Positions 55,236 to 63,518 of a stretch of 64,000 nt of DNA are shown in pieces (the first letter of the stretch is position 1; each line of letters begins with the position of its first letter). The stretch is taken from the NCBI RefSeq assembly GCF_015477355.1, contig NZ_JADLRJ010000004.1, positions 372,001-436,000 of the forward strand, in the 5' to 3' direction. The notes beneath the pieces were generated by a model that saw only the letters and a program-made list of their open reading frames with translations, searched no databases and was not told the DNA's origin. This stretch comes from Nocardia blacklockiae. Lineage in GTDB: Bacteria > Actinomycetota > Actinomycetes > Mycobacteriales > Mycobacteriaceae. A program made the translations under genes and the position numbers.

Positions 55236-55853
55236 TCAGATCGCGCCGCGTTCCCGCGCCCGCGCCACCGCCGACGTCCGCGACTTCACCCCGAGCTTCG
55301 AATAGATGTGCACCAGATGCGATTTCACGGTCGTCTCGCTGAGGAACAGCTGCCGCCCGATTTCCCGATTCGAATGCCCGTCGGCGACCAGCCGCAGCAC
55401 CTCGATCTCCCGGGGGCTCAGGGTGGTGTCGGGTTTGCGGACGCGGGTCATCAGCCGGGAGGCCACCGACGGCGAGAGCACGCTGTCCCCCGCGGCCGCC
55501 CCGCGCACGGCGGCGAGCAGTTCGGCGGGCGGGGTGTCCTTGAGGATGTAGCCGCAGGCGCCCGCCTCGATGGCGCCGAGGATGTCGGCGTCGGTGTCGT
55601 AGTTGGTGACCACCAGGACGTTCGGCGGGTTCGGCGCGGCGCGCAGCGCGCGGGTGGCGTCCACTCCCGAGGTGCCCTGCCCGAAGCGCAGATCCATCAG
55701 CACCAGGTCGACTTCCGTTGTGGCGCAGAAGGCTACGGCCTCCTCGGCGGTCGCGGCCTCGCCCACCACCGCGACGTCCTCCCCCGAGTCGAGCAGCGCC
55801 CGCAGGCCGGCGCGGACGATGGCGTGGTCGTCGGCGAGCAGCAGGCGGATCAC
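55236..55853 (-). CDS. NarL/LuxR-type response regulator
   Basis: A 205-residue two-component regulator. The receiver domain (1-120) has the acidic pair D8/D9, phospho-acceptor D54 (VLMDLRF), T83 and K105. A LuxR-type helix-turn-helix (about 144-205) reads LSPREIEVLRLVADGHSNREIG and later TVKSHLVHIYSKLGV. Its start overlaps the kinase stop by ATGA (55850-55853), so the two are translationally coupled. The likely target is the divergent ABC transporter operon beyond the kinase. Confidence 0.95.
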   Translation of the reverse strand: MIRLLLADDHAIVRAGLRALLDSGEDVAVVGEAATAEEAVAFCATTEVDLVLMDLRFGQGTSGVDATRALRAAPNPPNVLVVTNYDTDADILGAIEAGACGYILKDTPPAELLAAVRGAAAGDSVLSPSVASRLMTRVRKPDTTLSPREIEVLRLVADGHSNREIGRQLFLSETTVKSHLVHIYSKLGVKSRTSAVARARERGAI

Positions 55854-57040
55854 GGTGCGGCCGCCAGCGGGAAGGACACGGTGACGGCCGTGTGCCCCGG
55901 TTCGGATTCCACGTTCATGCTGCCACCCTGCTGTTCGACGCGGCTGCGCATGGCGTCCAGCCCGAACGTGCCGCGCGCGAAAACCGTTGGCTCGATGCCG
56001 ATTCCGTCGTCGACCACGTCGAGGTGCACGGCGTCGTCGGCGTAGGTGAGCGTGATGCGCATCCGGTCGGCGCGCGCGTGCCGGATCACGTTGGACACCG
56101 CGCCCTGCGCCACCCGGACCAGCGCGGCCTCGATCGGCATCGGCAGCCGCTCCGGCGTGCCCTCGACCAGCAGTTGGGTCGTCAGTCCGGGAGTGCCCGC
56201 GCGGTGGGCGATGCGGTCCAGCGCCTCGGTCAGCGACTGTCCCTCCAGGACCGCGGGCGTGAGTTCGGCGATGAGCTGCCGGGTCTCGGCGAGGCTGTCG
56301 GCCGCCGTCTCACGGGCCAGCCGGATCTGTTGCAGCCCAGGGTGTTCCGGAGTGGAGCGTTCGACGGCGTGCAGCAGCAGCTGAATGCTGGACAGGCCCT
56401 GCGCCACGGTGTCGTGGATCTCCTGCGCCAGCCGCTGCCGCTCGGCCAGCTTGCCGGCCGTGCGCTCCTGCTCGGCCAGCGTGGCACGGGCGGCGAGCAA
56501 TTCGTCGATCAGCCGCTGCCGGTCGGCGGCCTCGCGGAACAGCGCCTGGTAACCCAGGCCGATCGCCACCGCGACCAGCGCGCCGAGCAGCGGGCCCACC
56601 ACACCGCCGATCGTCCAGCCCTTGTGCAGCGCGAAGCCGATCACCGCCGCGGCGGTCGCGGCCGCCACCGCCACCGCGCCCCAAATCCGCGGCAGCAGAT
56701 GCAGATACAGGAAGAACATCCCAAACACGAGGTAGACCGCGTCCGGCGCGATGGCCACGAGTCCCAGCCAGAGCACGGTGAGCAGACCCAGCCACACCCG
56801 CGCCGCCACCGGCCGCCCGCGCAGCGCCGCACCGGCGAAGTACACCACCAGGAACAGCACGGTCAGGACGACCACGCTCCACCGATGCGCGCTGCCGGGC
56901 ACCAGCGCCCGCCCCACCACGACCGCGCTCAACGCCACCATCAGCGCATGCAGCCCGAGCTGCAACGCGGCGAAGACAGGGGTCAGCGGCGAGCGGTGCA
57001 CACGGATCAGCTTATGCGGGGCTACCTGGGCCGCATCCAT
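55850..57040 (-). CDS. NarL-partner sensor histidine kinase (HisKA_3)
   Basis: A 396-residue membrane kinase that phosphorylates the overlapping response regulator. Five or six transmembrane helices fill residues 20-168. A short coiled coil (about 170-200) leads to the HisKA_3 box RLAQEIHDTVAQG with phospho-His209. The HATPase domain ends with DDGIGI and GTFGLDAMRSR. There is no large extracytoplasmic loop, so it probably senses a signal within the membrane, like the DesK/LiaS type; that is inference. The ATG at 57040 is preferred, with GTG 57001 as an alternative. Longer frames would overlap the divergent permease gene. Confidence 0.92.
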   Translation of the reverse strand: MDAAQVAPHKLIRVHRSPLTPVFAALQLGLHALMVALSAVVVGRALVPGSAHRWSVVVLTVLFLVVYFAGAALRGRPVAARVWLGLLTVLWLGLVAIAPDAVYLVFGMFFLYLHLLPRIWGAVAVAAATAAAVIGFALHKGWTIGGVVGPLLGALVAVAIGLGYQALFREAADRQRLIDELLAARATLAEQERTAGKLAERQRLAQEIHDTVAQGLSSIQLLLHAVERSTPEHPGLQQIRLARETAADSLAETRQLIAELTPAVLEGQSLTEALDRIAHRAGTPGLTTQLLVEGTPERLPMPIEAALVRVAQGAVSNVIRHARADRMRITLTYADDAVHLDVVDDGIGIEPTVFARGTFGLDAMRSRVEQQGGSMNVESEPGHTAVTVSFPLAAAP

Positions 57041-57131
57041 CGAATGTTGTAATCCGCCGCCCACGGACGGCCGGTCGCCGACGGTCCGGTCGCGCGATGA
57101 CCGGGCCCGGAAACAGCGACACGCTGTGGTC
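57041..57131. promoter_or_regulatory. Divergent promoter, sensor kinase / ABC exporter
   Basis: A 91-bp gap between the kinase and permease starts. It must carry both promoters. I see only short GC-rich repeated words (CCGGTCG, ACGGTCCGGTC) and no clear -35/-10 pair. Confidence 0.4.
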
Positions 57132-58178
57132 ATGTTCGTCGCACTCCGGGATCTGCGGGCCGCCCGCGGCCGTTTCCTGCTCATCACGCTGGTGGTGGTC
57201 CTCGTCGCGCTGCTGGTGAGTTTCCTCAGCGGGCTCACGGCGGGGCTGGCCCACCGCAACGTCTCCGCGGTCGAGAAGATCACCGGCGAGGCGGTGGTGT
57301 TCGCCGACTCCGGGGCGGGACCGTCGTTCGACTCCTCGGTGCTGTCTCCCGAGCAGATACGGGCCTGGCAACAGGCGAGCCGCACGGTGTACCCGGTCGG
57401 CATCGGACGCGGACAGGCCGCGGCCGACGGCGGCGTGCCCGCCTCGGTGGCCTTGATCGGGACAGCGGGACCGGCCTTCCGCAACCGACCCGCAATCGCG
57501 CCCGGCACGGTCGTCCTGAGTAGGCCTGCGGCACAACGGCTGTCCGTCGAGACCGGCGGCAGGCTCTCGATCCGGTCGCAGGCCTTCACCGTCGCCGCCA
57601 TCGGCGACGACGACTGGTACAGCCACAGCCCCGTCGTGTGGATGGCGCTGCCCGACTGGCAGGCCGCCGATCCACGCGGCGGCCCGACGGTTCTCGTGGT
57701 CTCCGGCGTCCACGACCCGGCCGCGGTGAACGCCGCCGCGCACACCGTCTCCACCAGCGTGCGGGGCGCACTTCCGGCACTGGGTTCGTATCAGGCCGAG
57801 AACGGCTCGCTGACACTGATGACCGTGTTGCTGTTCGCCATCTCCGCGCTGGTGATCGGCGCGTTCTTCACCGTGTGGACGATTCAGCGCACGGCCGACA
57901 TCGCGACGCTGAAGGCATTGGGCGCCACCACCGGTTCGCTGGCGCGCGACGCTCTGGGGCAGGCGCTGCTCGTGCTGCTGACCGGCACCGCGATCGGCGT
58001 CGGCGGCACCGCCGTGGCGGGCGCGGCCCTCGGCGACACCCTGCCCTTCGTGCTCGACGCCTCGACGACGCTGGTTCCGGCCCTCACGCTGATCGCCCTG
58101 GGCCTGCTCGGCGCGGCCGCGGCACTGCGCTTCCTCGTCACCACCGACCCCCTGCACGCGCTCGCGCAGTCGCGCTGA
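57132..58178 (+). CDS. ABC transporter permease (MacB/FtsX type)
   Basis: A 348-residue permease with the MacB/FtsX arrangement. One N-terminal transmembrane helix (about 15-38) is followed by an extracytoplasmic domain of roughly 180 residues, then three helices at about 226-250, 275-300 and 315-338. The cytosolic coupling stretch TADIATLKALGATTGSLARD is typical. Such transporters export peptides, lipids or antibiotics or transmit mechanical force. The start is ATG at 57132; longer frames run antisense to the kinase. Its ATPase follows after 26 bp. Confidence 0.9.
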   Translation: MFVALRDLRAARGRFLLITLVVVLVALLVSFLSGLTAGLAHRNVSAVEKITGEAVVFADSGAGPSFDSSVLSPEQIRAWQQASRTVYPVGIGRGQAAADGGVPASVALIGTAGPAFRNRPAIAPGTVVLSRPAAQRLSVETGGRLSIRSQAFTVAAIGDDDWYSHSPVVWMALPDWQAADPRGGPTVLVVSGVHDPAAVNAAAHTVSTSVRGALPALGSYQAENGSLTLMTVLLFAISALVIGAFFTVWTIQRTADIATLKALGATTGSLARDALGQALLVLLTGTAIGVGGTAVAGAALGDTLPFVLDASTTLVPALTLIALGLLGAAAALRFLVTTDPLHALAQSR

Positions 58179-58204
58179 ATTCCTCTGCTACACAGGAGCT
58201 TCCG

Positions 58205-58933
58205 ATGACAATCTCGCTCACCGTCACCGACGTCACCCTCACCTATCCCGACGGCGACGGCCGCCTCGTCGCCTTGGACCGGGTGAATCTGCGGGTGTCG
58301 GGCGGCGAGGTCGCCGCGCTCACCGGGCCGTCGGGCTCCGGCAAATCCAGTCTGCTGGCGGTGATTTCGACGCTCATACGACCGGACTCGGGCCGCGTCG
58401 TGCTCGAAACCGGCACGCGCACCATAGATATCACCGCCTCGAACCGCCGTGCGGCAACCGCCCTGCGCCGCACCGAAATCGGCATCGTGTTCCAGCAGCC
58501 GAACCTCATACCCGCCCTGACCGCCCGCGAGCAACTGGAGGCAACCGCGCACCTCGGTCAGCGATTCGTCGTCCCGCCGCGGGCGAAGCGCGAAACCCGC
58601 TCCAGGGCAACGGGTCTACTGGACGCCGTGGGTATGTCCGGTCACGAGCACAAGCGTCCCGCGCAACTGTCCGGCGGCCAGCGCCAACGCGTGAACATCG
58701 CCCGCGCGCTCATGAACGACCCGTCGCTCCTGGTCGTCGACGAGCCCACCAGCGCGCTGGACACCGAGCGCGGCGCGGCCGTCATGGACCTGCTCCTGCG
58801 GGTGGCACGCACGCGCGGCGTCGCCACCGTACTGGTCACTCACGACCGCTCTCACCTGCATCGGATGGACGCGGTCCATCACATGGTCGACGGACGGCTC
58901 ACGCGCGCCGCACCGGCCGAACTCGCCGGGTGA
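58205..58933 (+). CDS. ABC transporter ATP-binding protein
   Basis: A 242-residue nucleotide-binding subunit partnering the upstream permease. It has Walker A GPSGSGKS (41-48), Q-loop FQQPN (96-100), signature LSGGQ (155-159), Walker B LLVVDE (175-180) and H-loop His213 (VTHD). It is of LolD/MacB class by length and signature. The ATG at 58205 follows ACAGGAG with suitable spacing. Its end converges on acetoacetyl-CoA synthetase with a 7-bp gap. Confidence 0.95.
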   Translation: MTISLTVTDVTLTYPDGDGRLVALDRVNLRVSGGEVAALTGPSGSGKSSLLAVISTLIRPDSGRVVLETGTRTIDITASNRRAATALRRTEIGIVFQQPNLIPALTAREQLEATAHLGQRFVVPPRAKRETRSRATGLLDAVGMSGHEHKRPAQLSGGQRQRVNIARALMNDPSLLVVDEPTSALDTERGAAVMDLLLRVARTRGVATVLVTHDRSHLHRMDAVHHMVDGRLTRAAPAELAG

Positions 58934-58940
58934 CCGAAAC

Positions 58941-60890
58941 TCACTGACCCGCAGCACCATTGGACGGGCGTACCGCGGCGTACCAGTCCAGCAGGCCGGG
59001 GTCGTCGACCGCCGTGCGCTCGACCACGCGGTCCGGGTCCGCGCCCTGGAGGAGCCGCTTGATGGGCACCTCGAGCTTCTTGCCGGTGCGGGTGTGCGGG
59101 ATGCCCGGGGCGACGATGATCTCGTCCGGCACGTGGCGGCGCGAGACCTCGGTGCGGATCACCTCGGCGATGCGCCGCCGCAACTCGTCGGTCAGCTCGG
59201 CGCCCGCCGCCGGCACCACGAACAGCGGCATCCAGTAGCCGCCGTCGGGCTGCTCGACACCGATCACCAGGGCCTCGGCGATCTCCGGCAGCCGCTCCAC
59301 CGCCTGGTAGATGTCGGCCGAGCCCATCCGGATACCGTGGCGGTTCAGCGTCGAGTCGGAGCGGCCGTGCACGACGATGCTGCCGTGGTCGGTCAGCGTG
59401 ATCCAGTCACCGTGCCGCCACACCCCGGGGAACATCTCGAAATACGCTGCGCGATACCGGGATCCGTCCGGATCGTTCCAGAACTTCACCGGCATGGACG
59501 GCATCGGCTTCGTGAGGACCAGCTCGCCGACCTCGCCGCGGATCGGATGCCCGGTCGCGTCCCACGCGTCCACGGCCGCGCCCAGGAACGGCACCGACAG
59601 TTCGCCGGGCCACACCGGCACCGTCCGCACGCCGCCGAGGAACGCCGACACCACATCGGTCCCGCCGCTGATCGACGCGACGTGCACGCGCTCACCCACG
59701 TTGTCGCGCAGCCATAGTGACGACGACGGCGGCAGCGACGCACCGGTGATCCCGACGGACCGCAGCGCCGACAGGTCGTGGTCGCGCCGGGGCACCACGC
59801 CCGCCTTGACGCAACCCAGCACGTAACCGGGACTGCTGCCGAGCACGGTGGTCCGGGTCCGGGCGGCGATGTCCCACAGCGCGTCCGGCGCGGGATGGGC
59901 GGGACTGCCGTCATAGCAGACGATGGTGGCGCCGACCAGCAGTCCGGCGATCTGGAAGTTCCACATCATCCAGCTCGGGCTGGTGTACCAGAAGAAGGTG
60001 TCGTCGCGGCCGATATCGGCTTGCAGCGCAACGGCTTTCAGGTGCTCGATGAGTACGCCGCCGTGGCCGTGCACGATGCCCTTGGGCAGCCCGGTGGTGC
60101 CGGAGGAGTAGAGCACCCACAGCGGGTGATCGAAATCGACCTGCCCCGCGTCGATGTCGGCGTCGACCGGCTCGGTGATCTGCGCCCAGTCGAGCGAGTT
60201 GGGCACCGCGCGACCGAGCCGCGACACCACGACCGCGGCGCGCAGCGTCGGCAATCCCGCGCGCAGCGCGGCGATCTCGTCGGTCTTGTCGAACGGCTTG
60301 CCGCCGTAGTGGTAGCCGTCGGCGGTCACCAGCACGACCGGTTCCAGCTGCCCGAGGCGATCCAGCGCGGCCTTCGCGGAATAGTCCTGTCCGCAGGCAC
60401 TCCAGACGGCACCGAGGCTCGCGGTCGCCAGGAACGCGACGACCGCCTCCGGGATGTTGGGCAGATAGCCGACGACCCGGTCGCCGGGCCGCACCTCCTG
60501 CGCCCGCAGCACCCCGGCGAACGCGGCGGTGCGCCCGAGCAGTTCGGCCCACGACATCGCGGTCAGCGACCCGTCCTCGGCGGCGTAGACGATCGCCGGG
60601 CGATCCGAGCGCGCCTGCCGCACCACCTGGTCCACATAGTTCAGCCGCGCACCCGGAAACCATTGCGCGCCGGGCATCTCCGCGTCGGCGAGCACCTGCT
60701 CGGGCGGCACGCCGAGATCGAAGTACGCCCACAGCGCCGACCAGAAGCCGGGCAGATCGTCCACCGACCACTGCCACAGCGCGCGGTAGTCGGGGAACTC
60801 CCGGCCCGCCCGCGCGGCGGCGAAGCGCGCGAAATCGGTCACCCGCGCGTCCGCGACGTCCTGCTCGGTCGGCACCCACTGCGGTTCCAC
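58941..60890 (-). CDS. aacS: Acetoacetyl-CoA synthetase
   Basis: An ANL-superfamily ligase of about 650 residues that activates acetoacetate to acetoacetyl-CoA at the cost of ATP to AMP. Visible motifs are LWQWSVDDLPGFW near the N-terminus, ATP loop YSSGTTGLPKGIVH (about 260-275), SWMMWNFQIAG, GGTDVVSAF, hinge GRSDSTLNRHGIRMG and catalytic-lysine block TRTGKKLEVPIKRLL. Length and the N-terminal acetyl-CoA-synthetase-like domain distinguish it from ordinary acyl-CoA ligases. The frame has two adjacent GTG codons (60893 and 60890); the second is six bases from AGGAGG and is chosen. It closes the leucine operon, where acetoacetate would be an end product. Confidence 0.9.
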   Translation of the reverse strand: MEPQWVPTEQDVADARVTDFARFAAARAGREFPDYRALWQWSVDDLPGFWSALWAYFDLGVPPEQVLADAEMPGAQWFPGARLNYVDQVVRQARSDRPAIVYAAEDGSLTAMSWAELLGRTAAFAGVLRAQEVRPGDRVVGYLPNIPEAVVAFLATASLGAVWSACGQDYSAKAALDRLGQLEPVVLVTADGYHYGGKPFDKTDEIAALRAGLPTLRAAVVVSRLGRAVPNSLDWAQITEPVDADIDAGQVDFDHPLWVLYSSGTTGLPKGIVHGHGGVLIEHLKAVALQADIGRDDTFFWYTSPSWMMWNFQIAGLLVGATIVCYDGSPAHPAPDALWDIAARTRTTVLGSSPGYVLGCVKAGVVPRRDHDLSALRSVGITGASLPPSSSLWLRDNVGERVHVASISGGTDVVSAFLGGVRTVPVWPGELSVPFLGAAVDAWDATGHPIRGEVGELVLTKPMPSMPVKFWNDPDGSRYRAAYFEMFPGVWRHGDWITLTDHGSIVVHGRSDSTLNRHGIRMGSADIYQAVERLPEIAEALVIGVEQPDGGYWMPLFVVPAAGAELTDELRRRIAEVIRTEVSRRHVPDEIIVAPGIPHTRTGKKLEVPIKRLLQGADPDRVVERTAVDDPGLLDWYAAVRPSNGAAGQ

Positions 60891-60900
60891 CACGGTCCTC

Positions 60901-61038
60901 CTACGACACCTTCGCCCGGGCGGCGCGGCGGGCCCACCGCTCGCCCCCGAGCATTCTCACCGAGCCGCCGCCGTAACGTTCCGGGTAGCGGTAGATCCGC
61001 AGCAGGGCAATGGATTCCGCACCCGAGGACGCCACCAC
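60901..61038 (-). CDS. Possible 45-residue protein between citE and aacS
   Basis: A small frame starting GTG at 61038, one base after the lyase stop, with GGGGGA upstream. It ends at TAG 60903-60901, and that stop overlaps the AGGAGG ribosome site of acetoacetyl-CoA synthetase. GC3 is high and coding-like. The product is basic at its end (GGERWARRAARAKVS) and contains RIYRYPERYGGGS. No family is recognised. The alternative is a non-coding 146-bp spacer. Confidence 0.4.
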   Translation of the reverse strand: MVASSGAESIALLRIYRYPERYGGGSVRMLGGERWARRAARAKVS

Positions 61039-61039
61039 G

Positions 61040-61864
61040 TCAGTCCCCCGGTCCGTCGGGGGCGGCCCGCTGCAAGATTCGCTCGGCGTGCCGGACGACC
61101 GGACCGTCGACCATGCGGCCCTCGAAGGCAAAGACGCCCCGGTTTTTCGGCACCTCGGCGAGCACGCGCCGCGCCCAGTCGATCTCGTCCGCGGACGGCG
61201 CGTACGCCGCGCGGATCACCGGCAGCTGGCCGGGGTGGATCGCCACCTTGGCGTCGAAGCCCACCGCGACCGCGTCGTCGGATTCCGCGCGCAGCCCGTC
61301 CAGGTCGCGGATGTCGAGGTACACCGAGTCCAGCGCGAACTTGCCGTGCGCCTTGGCCGCGAGCAGCGCGGTGGAGCGCACGTGGCGGGCCACGTCCCGG
61401 TAGCTGTTGTCGGCGTGCCGGCTGGAGTTGCCGCCGAGGGCCGCGACCAGGTCCTCCGCGCCCCACATGACGCCGATCGCATTGTCCACGCGCATGACGT
61501 CCGCGACCGTGAGGGCCCCCGCCGGCGATTCGATCAGCGCGATCACCTCGCACTCGGTCAGGCTCGCGACCTGTTCTCGCGCTTCACATTTGGGCAGCAT
61601 GACGCGGCGATAGCGGGTGCCGACCAAAGCGCGGAGGTCCAGCGCGTGGTCCTCGGTCCCGAACGCGTTGACGCGCACCACGGTTCGCTCGGGATCCAGC
61701 GGCGTGGCCGCCAGGGCCGCGCGCGCCGCCGCCTTGTCGCCCGGCGCGACACCGTCTTCGAGGTCGAGGATCACCACATCGGCTGCCGCGGCGGCCTTCT
61801 CGTAGCGTTCCGGGCGGTCCGCCGGGCAGAACAGCCACGCCGGTCCGGGCATCTCCCACGTCAT
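61040..61864 (-). CDS. citE: CitE-like acyl-CoA lyase (HpcH/HpaI family)
   Basis: A 274-residue TIM-barrel lyase of the citrate-lyase beta family. It has DLEDGVAPGDKAAAR (about 34-48, metal-site region), VRVNAFGTED, MLPKCE, ALIESPAG and GAEDLVAALGG. In M. tuberculosis the equivalent protein (Rv2498c) sits in the same gene order and acts on beta-hydroxyacyl-CoA rather than as part of citrate lyase. Here it may cleave a hydroxyacyl-CoA such as hydroxymethylglutaryl-CoA; that substrate is inferred. Its ATG overlaps the MaoC stop as ATGA (61861-61864). Confidence 0.9.
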   Translation of the reverse strand: MTWEMPGPAWLFCPADRPERYEKAAAAADVVILDLEDGVAPGDKAAARAALAATPLDPERTVVRVNAFGTEDHALDLRALVGTRYRRVMLPKCEAREQVASLTECEVIALIESPAGALTVADVMRVDNAIGVMWGAEDLVAALGGNSSRHADNSYRDVARHVRSTALLAAKAHGKFALDSVYLDIRDLDGLRAESDDAVAVGFDAKVAIHPGQLPVIRAAYAPSADEIDWARRVLAEVPKNRGVFAFEGRMVDGPVVRHAERILQRAAPDGPGD

Positions 61865-62361
61865 CCTCGGTCCTCCGCTCGGTCGGGCCGCATGCGTACC
61901 AGCGTCTTGCGGATCGCCGTCGCGACCACGTCGCCGTGTTGGTTGCGACCGGTGTGGGCGAAGGTGACGATGCCCTCGCCGGGACGGCTCTTGGATTCCC
62001 GCTTGTCGGTGACCACGGTTTCGGCGTACAGGGTGTCGCCGTGGAACAGCGGCTTCGGGAACGCGATATCGGAGAAACCCAGATTCGCGACGAGCGTGCC
62101 CTGCGTCAGCTGCGTGATCGACAAACCGATCAGCGTCGACAGCGTAAACATGGAATTCACCAGCCGCTGGTGGAACGGCGGCTGCGCGTCGGCGAAGGCG
62201 GCGTCGAGATGCAAGGCCTGGGTATTCATCGTGACCGTCGTGAACAGCACGTTGTCGGCCTCGGTGAGGGTGCGACCGGGCCGGTGCTCGTAGAGCACGT
62301 CGGTCTCGAATTCCTCGAACCACAGCCCGCGCTGCACGACCCGGCGCAACTGCTCGGTCAC
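61861..62361 (-). CDS. MaoC-family dehydratase
   Basis: A 166-residue hot-dog-fold protein, probably an enoyl-CoA hydratase or related dehydratase. It has GLWFEEFETDVLYEHRPGRT at the N-terminus, FTTVTMNTQALHLD, PLFHGDTLYAETVV and TFAHTGRNQHGDVVATA. It corresponds in position to Rv2499c of M. tuberculosis. The GTG at 62361 is set by a GTGA overlap with the acyl-CoA dehydrogenase stop. A longer frame would extend through the whole dehydrogenase gene and is discarded. Confidence 0.88.
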   Translation of the reverse strand: MTEQLRRVVQRGLWFEEFETDVLYEHRPGRTLTEADNVLFTTVTMNTQALHLDAAFADAQPPFHQRLVNSMFTLSTLIGLSITQLTQGTLVANLGFSDIAFPKPLFHGDTLYAETVVTDKRESKSRPGEGIVTFAHTGRNQHGDVVATAIRKTLVRMRPDRAEDRG

Positions 62362-63518
62362 AATCCCAGCTCCCGTCCGATCAGCATCAGCTGCACCTCG
62401 GTGGTGCCCTCGCCGATTTCCAGAATCTTGCTGTCGCGATAGTGCCGGGCCACAGCGTATTCGTTCATGAAGCCGTAACCGCCGAAGACCTGCGTGGCGT
62501 CGCGGGCATTGTCCATGGCCGCCTCGCTGGCGACGAGCTTCGCGATCGCGGCCTGCTTCTTGAACGGCTTGCCCGCGAGCATGAGCGCGGCCGCGTCGTA
62601 GTAGGCGGTGCGGGCGGCGTGGGCGCGCGCCTCCATCCGACCGATCTTGAAGGCGATGGCCTGATTGCGGCCGATGGCCTGACCGAACGCCTCCCGCTCG
62701 TGCGCGTAGCGGACGCTCTCGTCGACGCACCCCTGGGCCGCGCCGACCGCGAGCGCGGCGATGGCGATCCGGCCCTCGTCGAGGATGCGCAGGAAGTTGG
62801 CGTAGCCGCGCCCGCGCTCGCCGAGCAGATTCTCCTGCGGCACACGGACATCGGTGAAACTCAGCGGGTGGGTGTCCGAGGCGTTCCAGCCGACCTTGTT
62901 GTAGGCGGGTTCGGCGACGAAGCCGGGCGTGTCGGTCGGCACCAGGATCGTGGAAATCTCCTTCTTGCCACCCGCCTCCCCGGTCACCGCCGTCACCGTG
63001 ACCAGCCGGGTGATATCGGTGCCGGAGTTGGTGATGAACTGCTTGCTGCCGTTGATGATCCAGTCGTCGCCGTCGAGCACCGCGGTGGTCCGGGTGCCGC
63101 CGGCGTCGCTGCCCGCACCCGGCTCGGTGAGGCCGAAGCCGGCCAGGGCGCGGCCTGAGGTCAACTGCGGCAGCCATTCCTGTTTCTGCTTGTCGTCGCC
63201 GAACCGGTAGATCGGCATCGCGCCCAGCGAGACGCCCGCCTCCAGGGTGATCGCGACGCTCTGGTCGACCTTGCCGAGCTCCTCCAGCGCCAGGCAGAGG
63301 GCGAAATAGTCGCCGCCCATGCCGCCGTACTCCTCGGGGAACGGCAGCCCGAACAGGCCCATGTCGGCCATGCCGGACACCACCTCGTACGGGAAGCTGT
63401 GCTCCGCATCGTGTTTCGCGGCCACCGGCGCGACGACCTGGCGCGCGAACTCCCGGACGGTGAGCGCGAGGTCGCGGTATTCGTCGGGAAGGGTGCCCGT
63501 GGACAGGAAGTCGGTCAT
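62358..63518 (-). CDS. Acyl-CoA dehydrogenase (FadE19-like, leucine pathway)
   Basis: A 386-residue FAD enzyme that introduces an alpha-beta double bond into short or branched acyl-CoA. Features are the FAD-site block GFGLTEPGAGSDAGG (about 129-143), SDTHPLSFTDVRVP and the C-terminal YRDSKILEIGEGTTEVQ, where the glutamate of GEG (about E370) is the usual catalytic base. Gene order (accA1 upstream, maoC and citE downstream) matches fadE19 of M. tuberculosis, pointing to isovaleryl-CoA or a related branched substrate. Both ends overlap neighbours by four bases. Confidence 0.92.
   Translation of the reverse strand: MTDFLSTGTLPDEYRDLALTVREFARQVVAPVAAKHDAEHSFPYEVVSGMADMGLFGLPFPEEYGGMGGDYFALCLALEELGKVDQSVAITLEAGVSLGAMPIYRFGDDKQKQEWLPQLTSGRALAGFGLTEPGAGSDAGGTRTTAVLDGDDWIINGSKQFITNSGTDITRLVTVTAVTGEAGGKKEISTILVPTDTPGFVAEPAYNKVGWNASDTHPLSFTDVRVPQENLLGERGRGYANFLRILDEGRIAIAALAVGAAQGCVDESVRYAHEREAFGQAIGRNQAIAFKIGRMEARAHAARTAYYDAAALMLAGKPFKKQAAIAKLVASEAAMDNARDATQVFGGYGFMNEYAVARHYRDSKILEIGEGTTEVQLMLIGRELGL

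Noticed and set aside
57041-57754. N-terminal extension of the sensor kinase to 634 residues
   Set aside because: It would be antisense to the ABC permease gene and is low-complexity; the family length fits the start at 57040.
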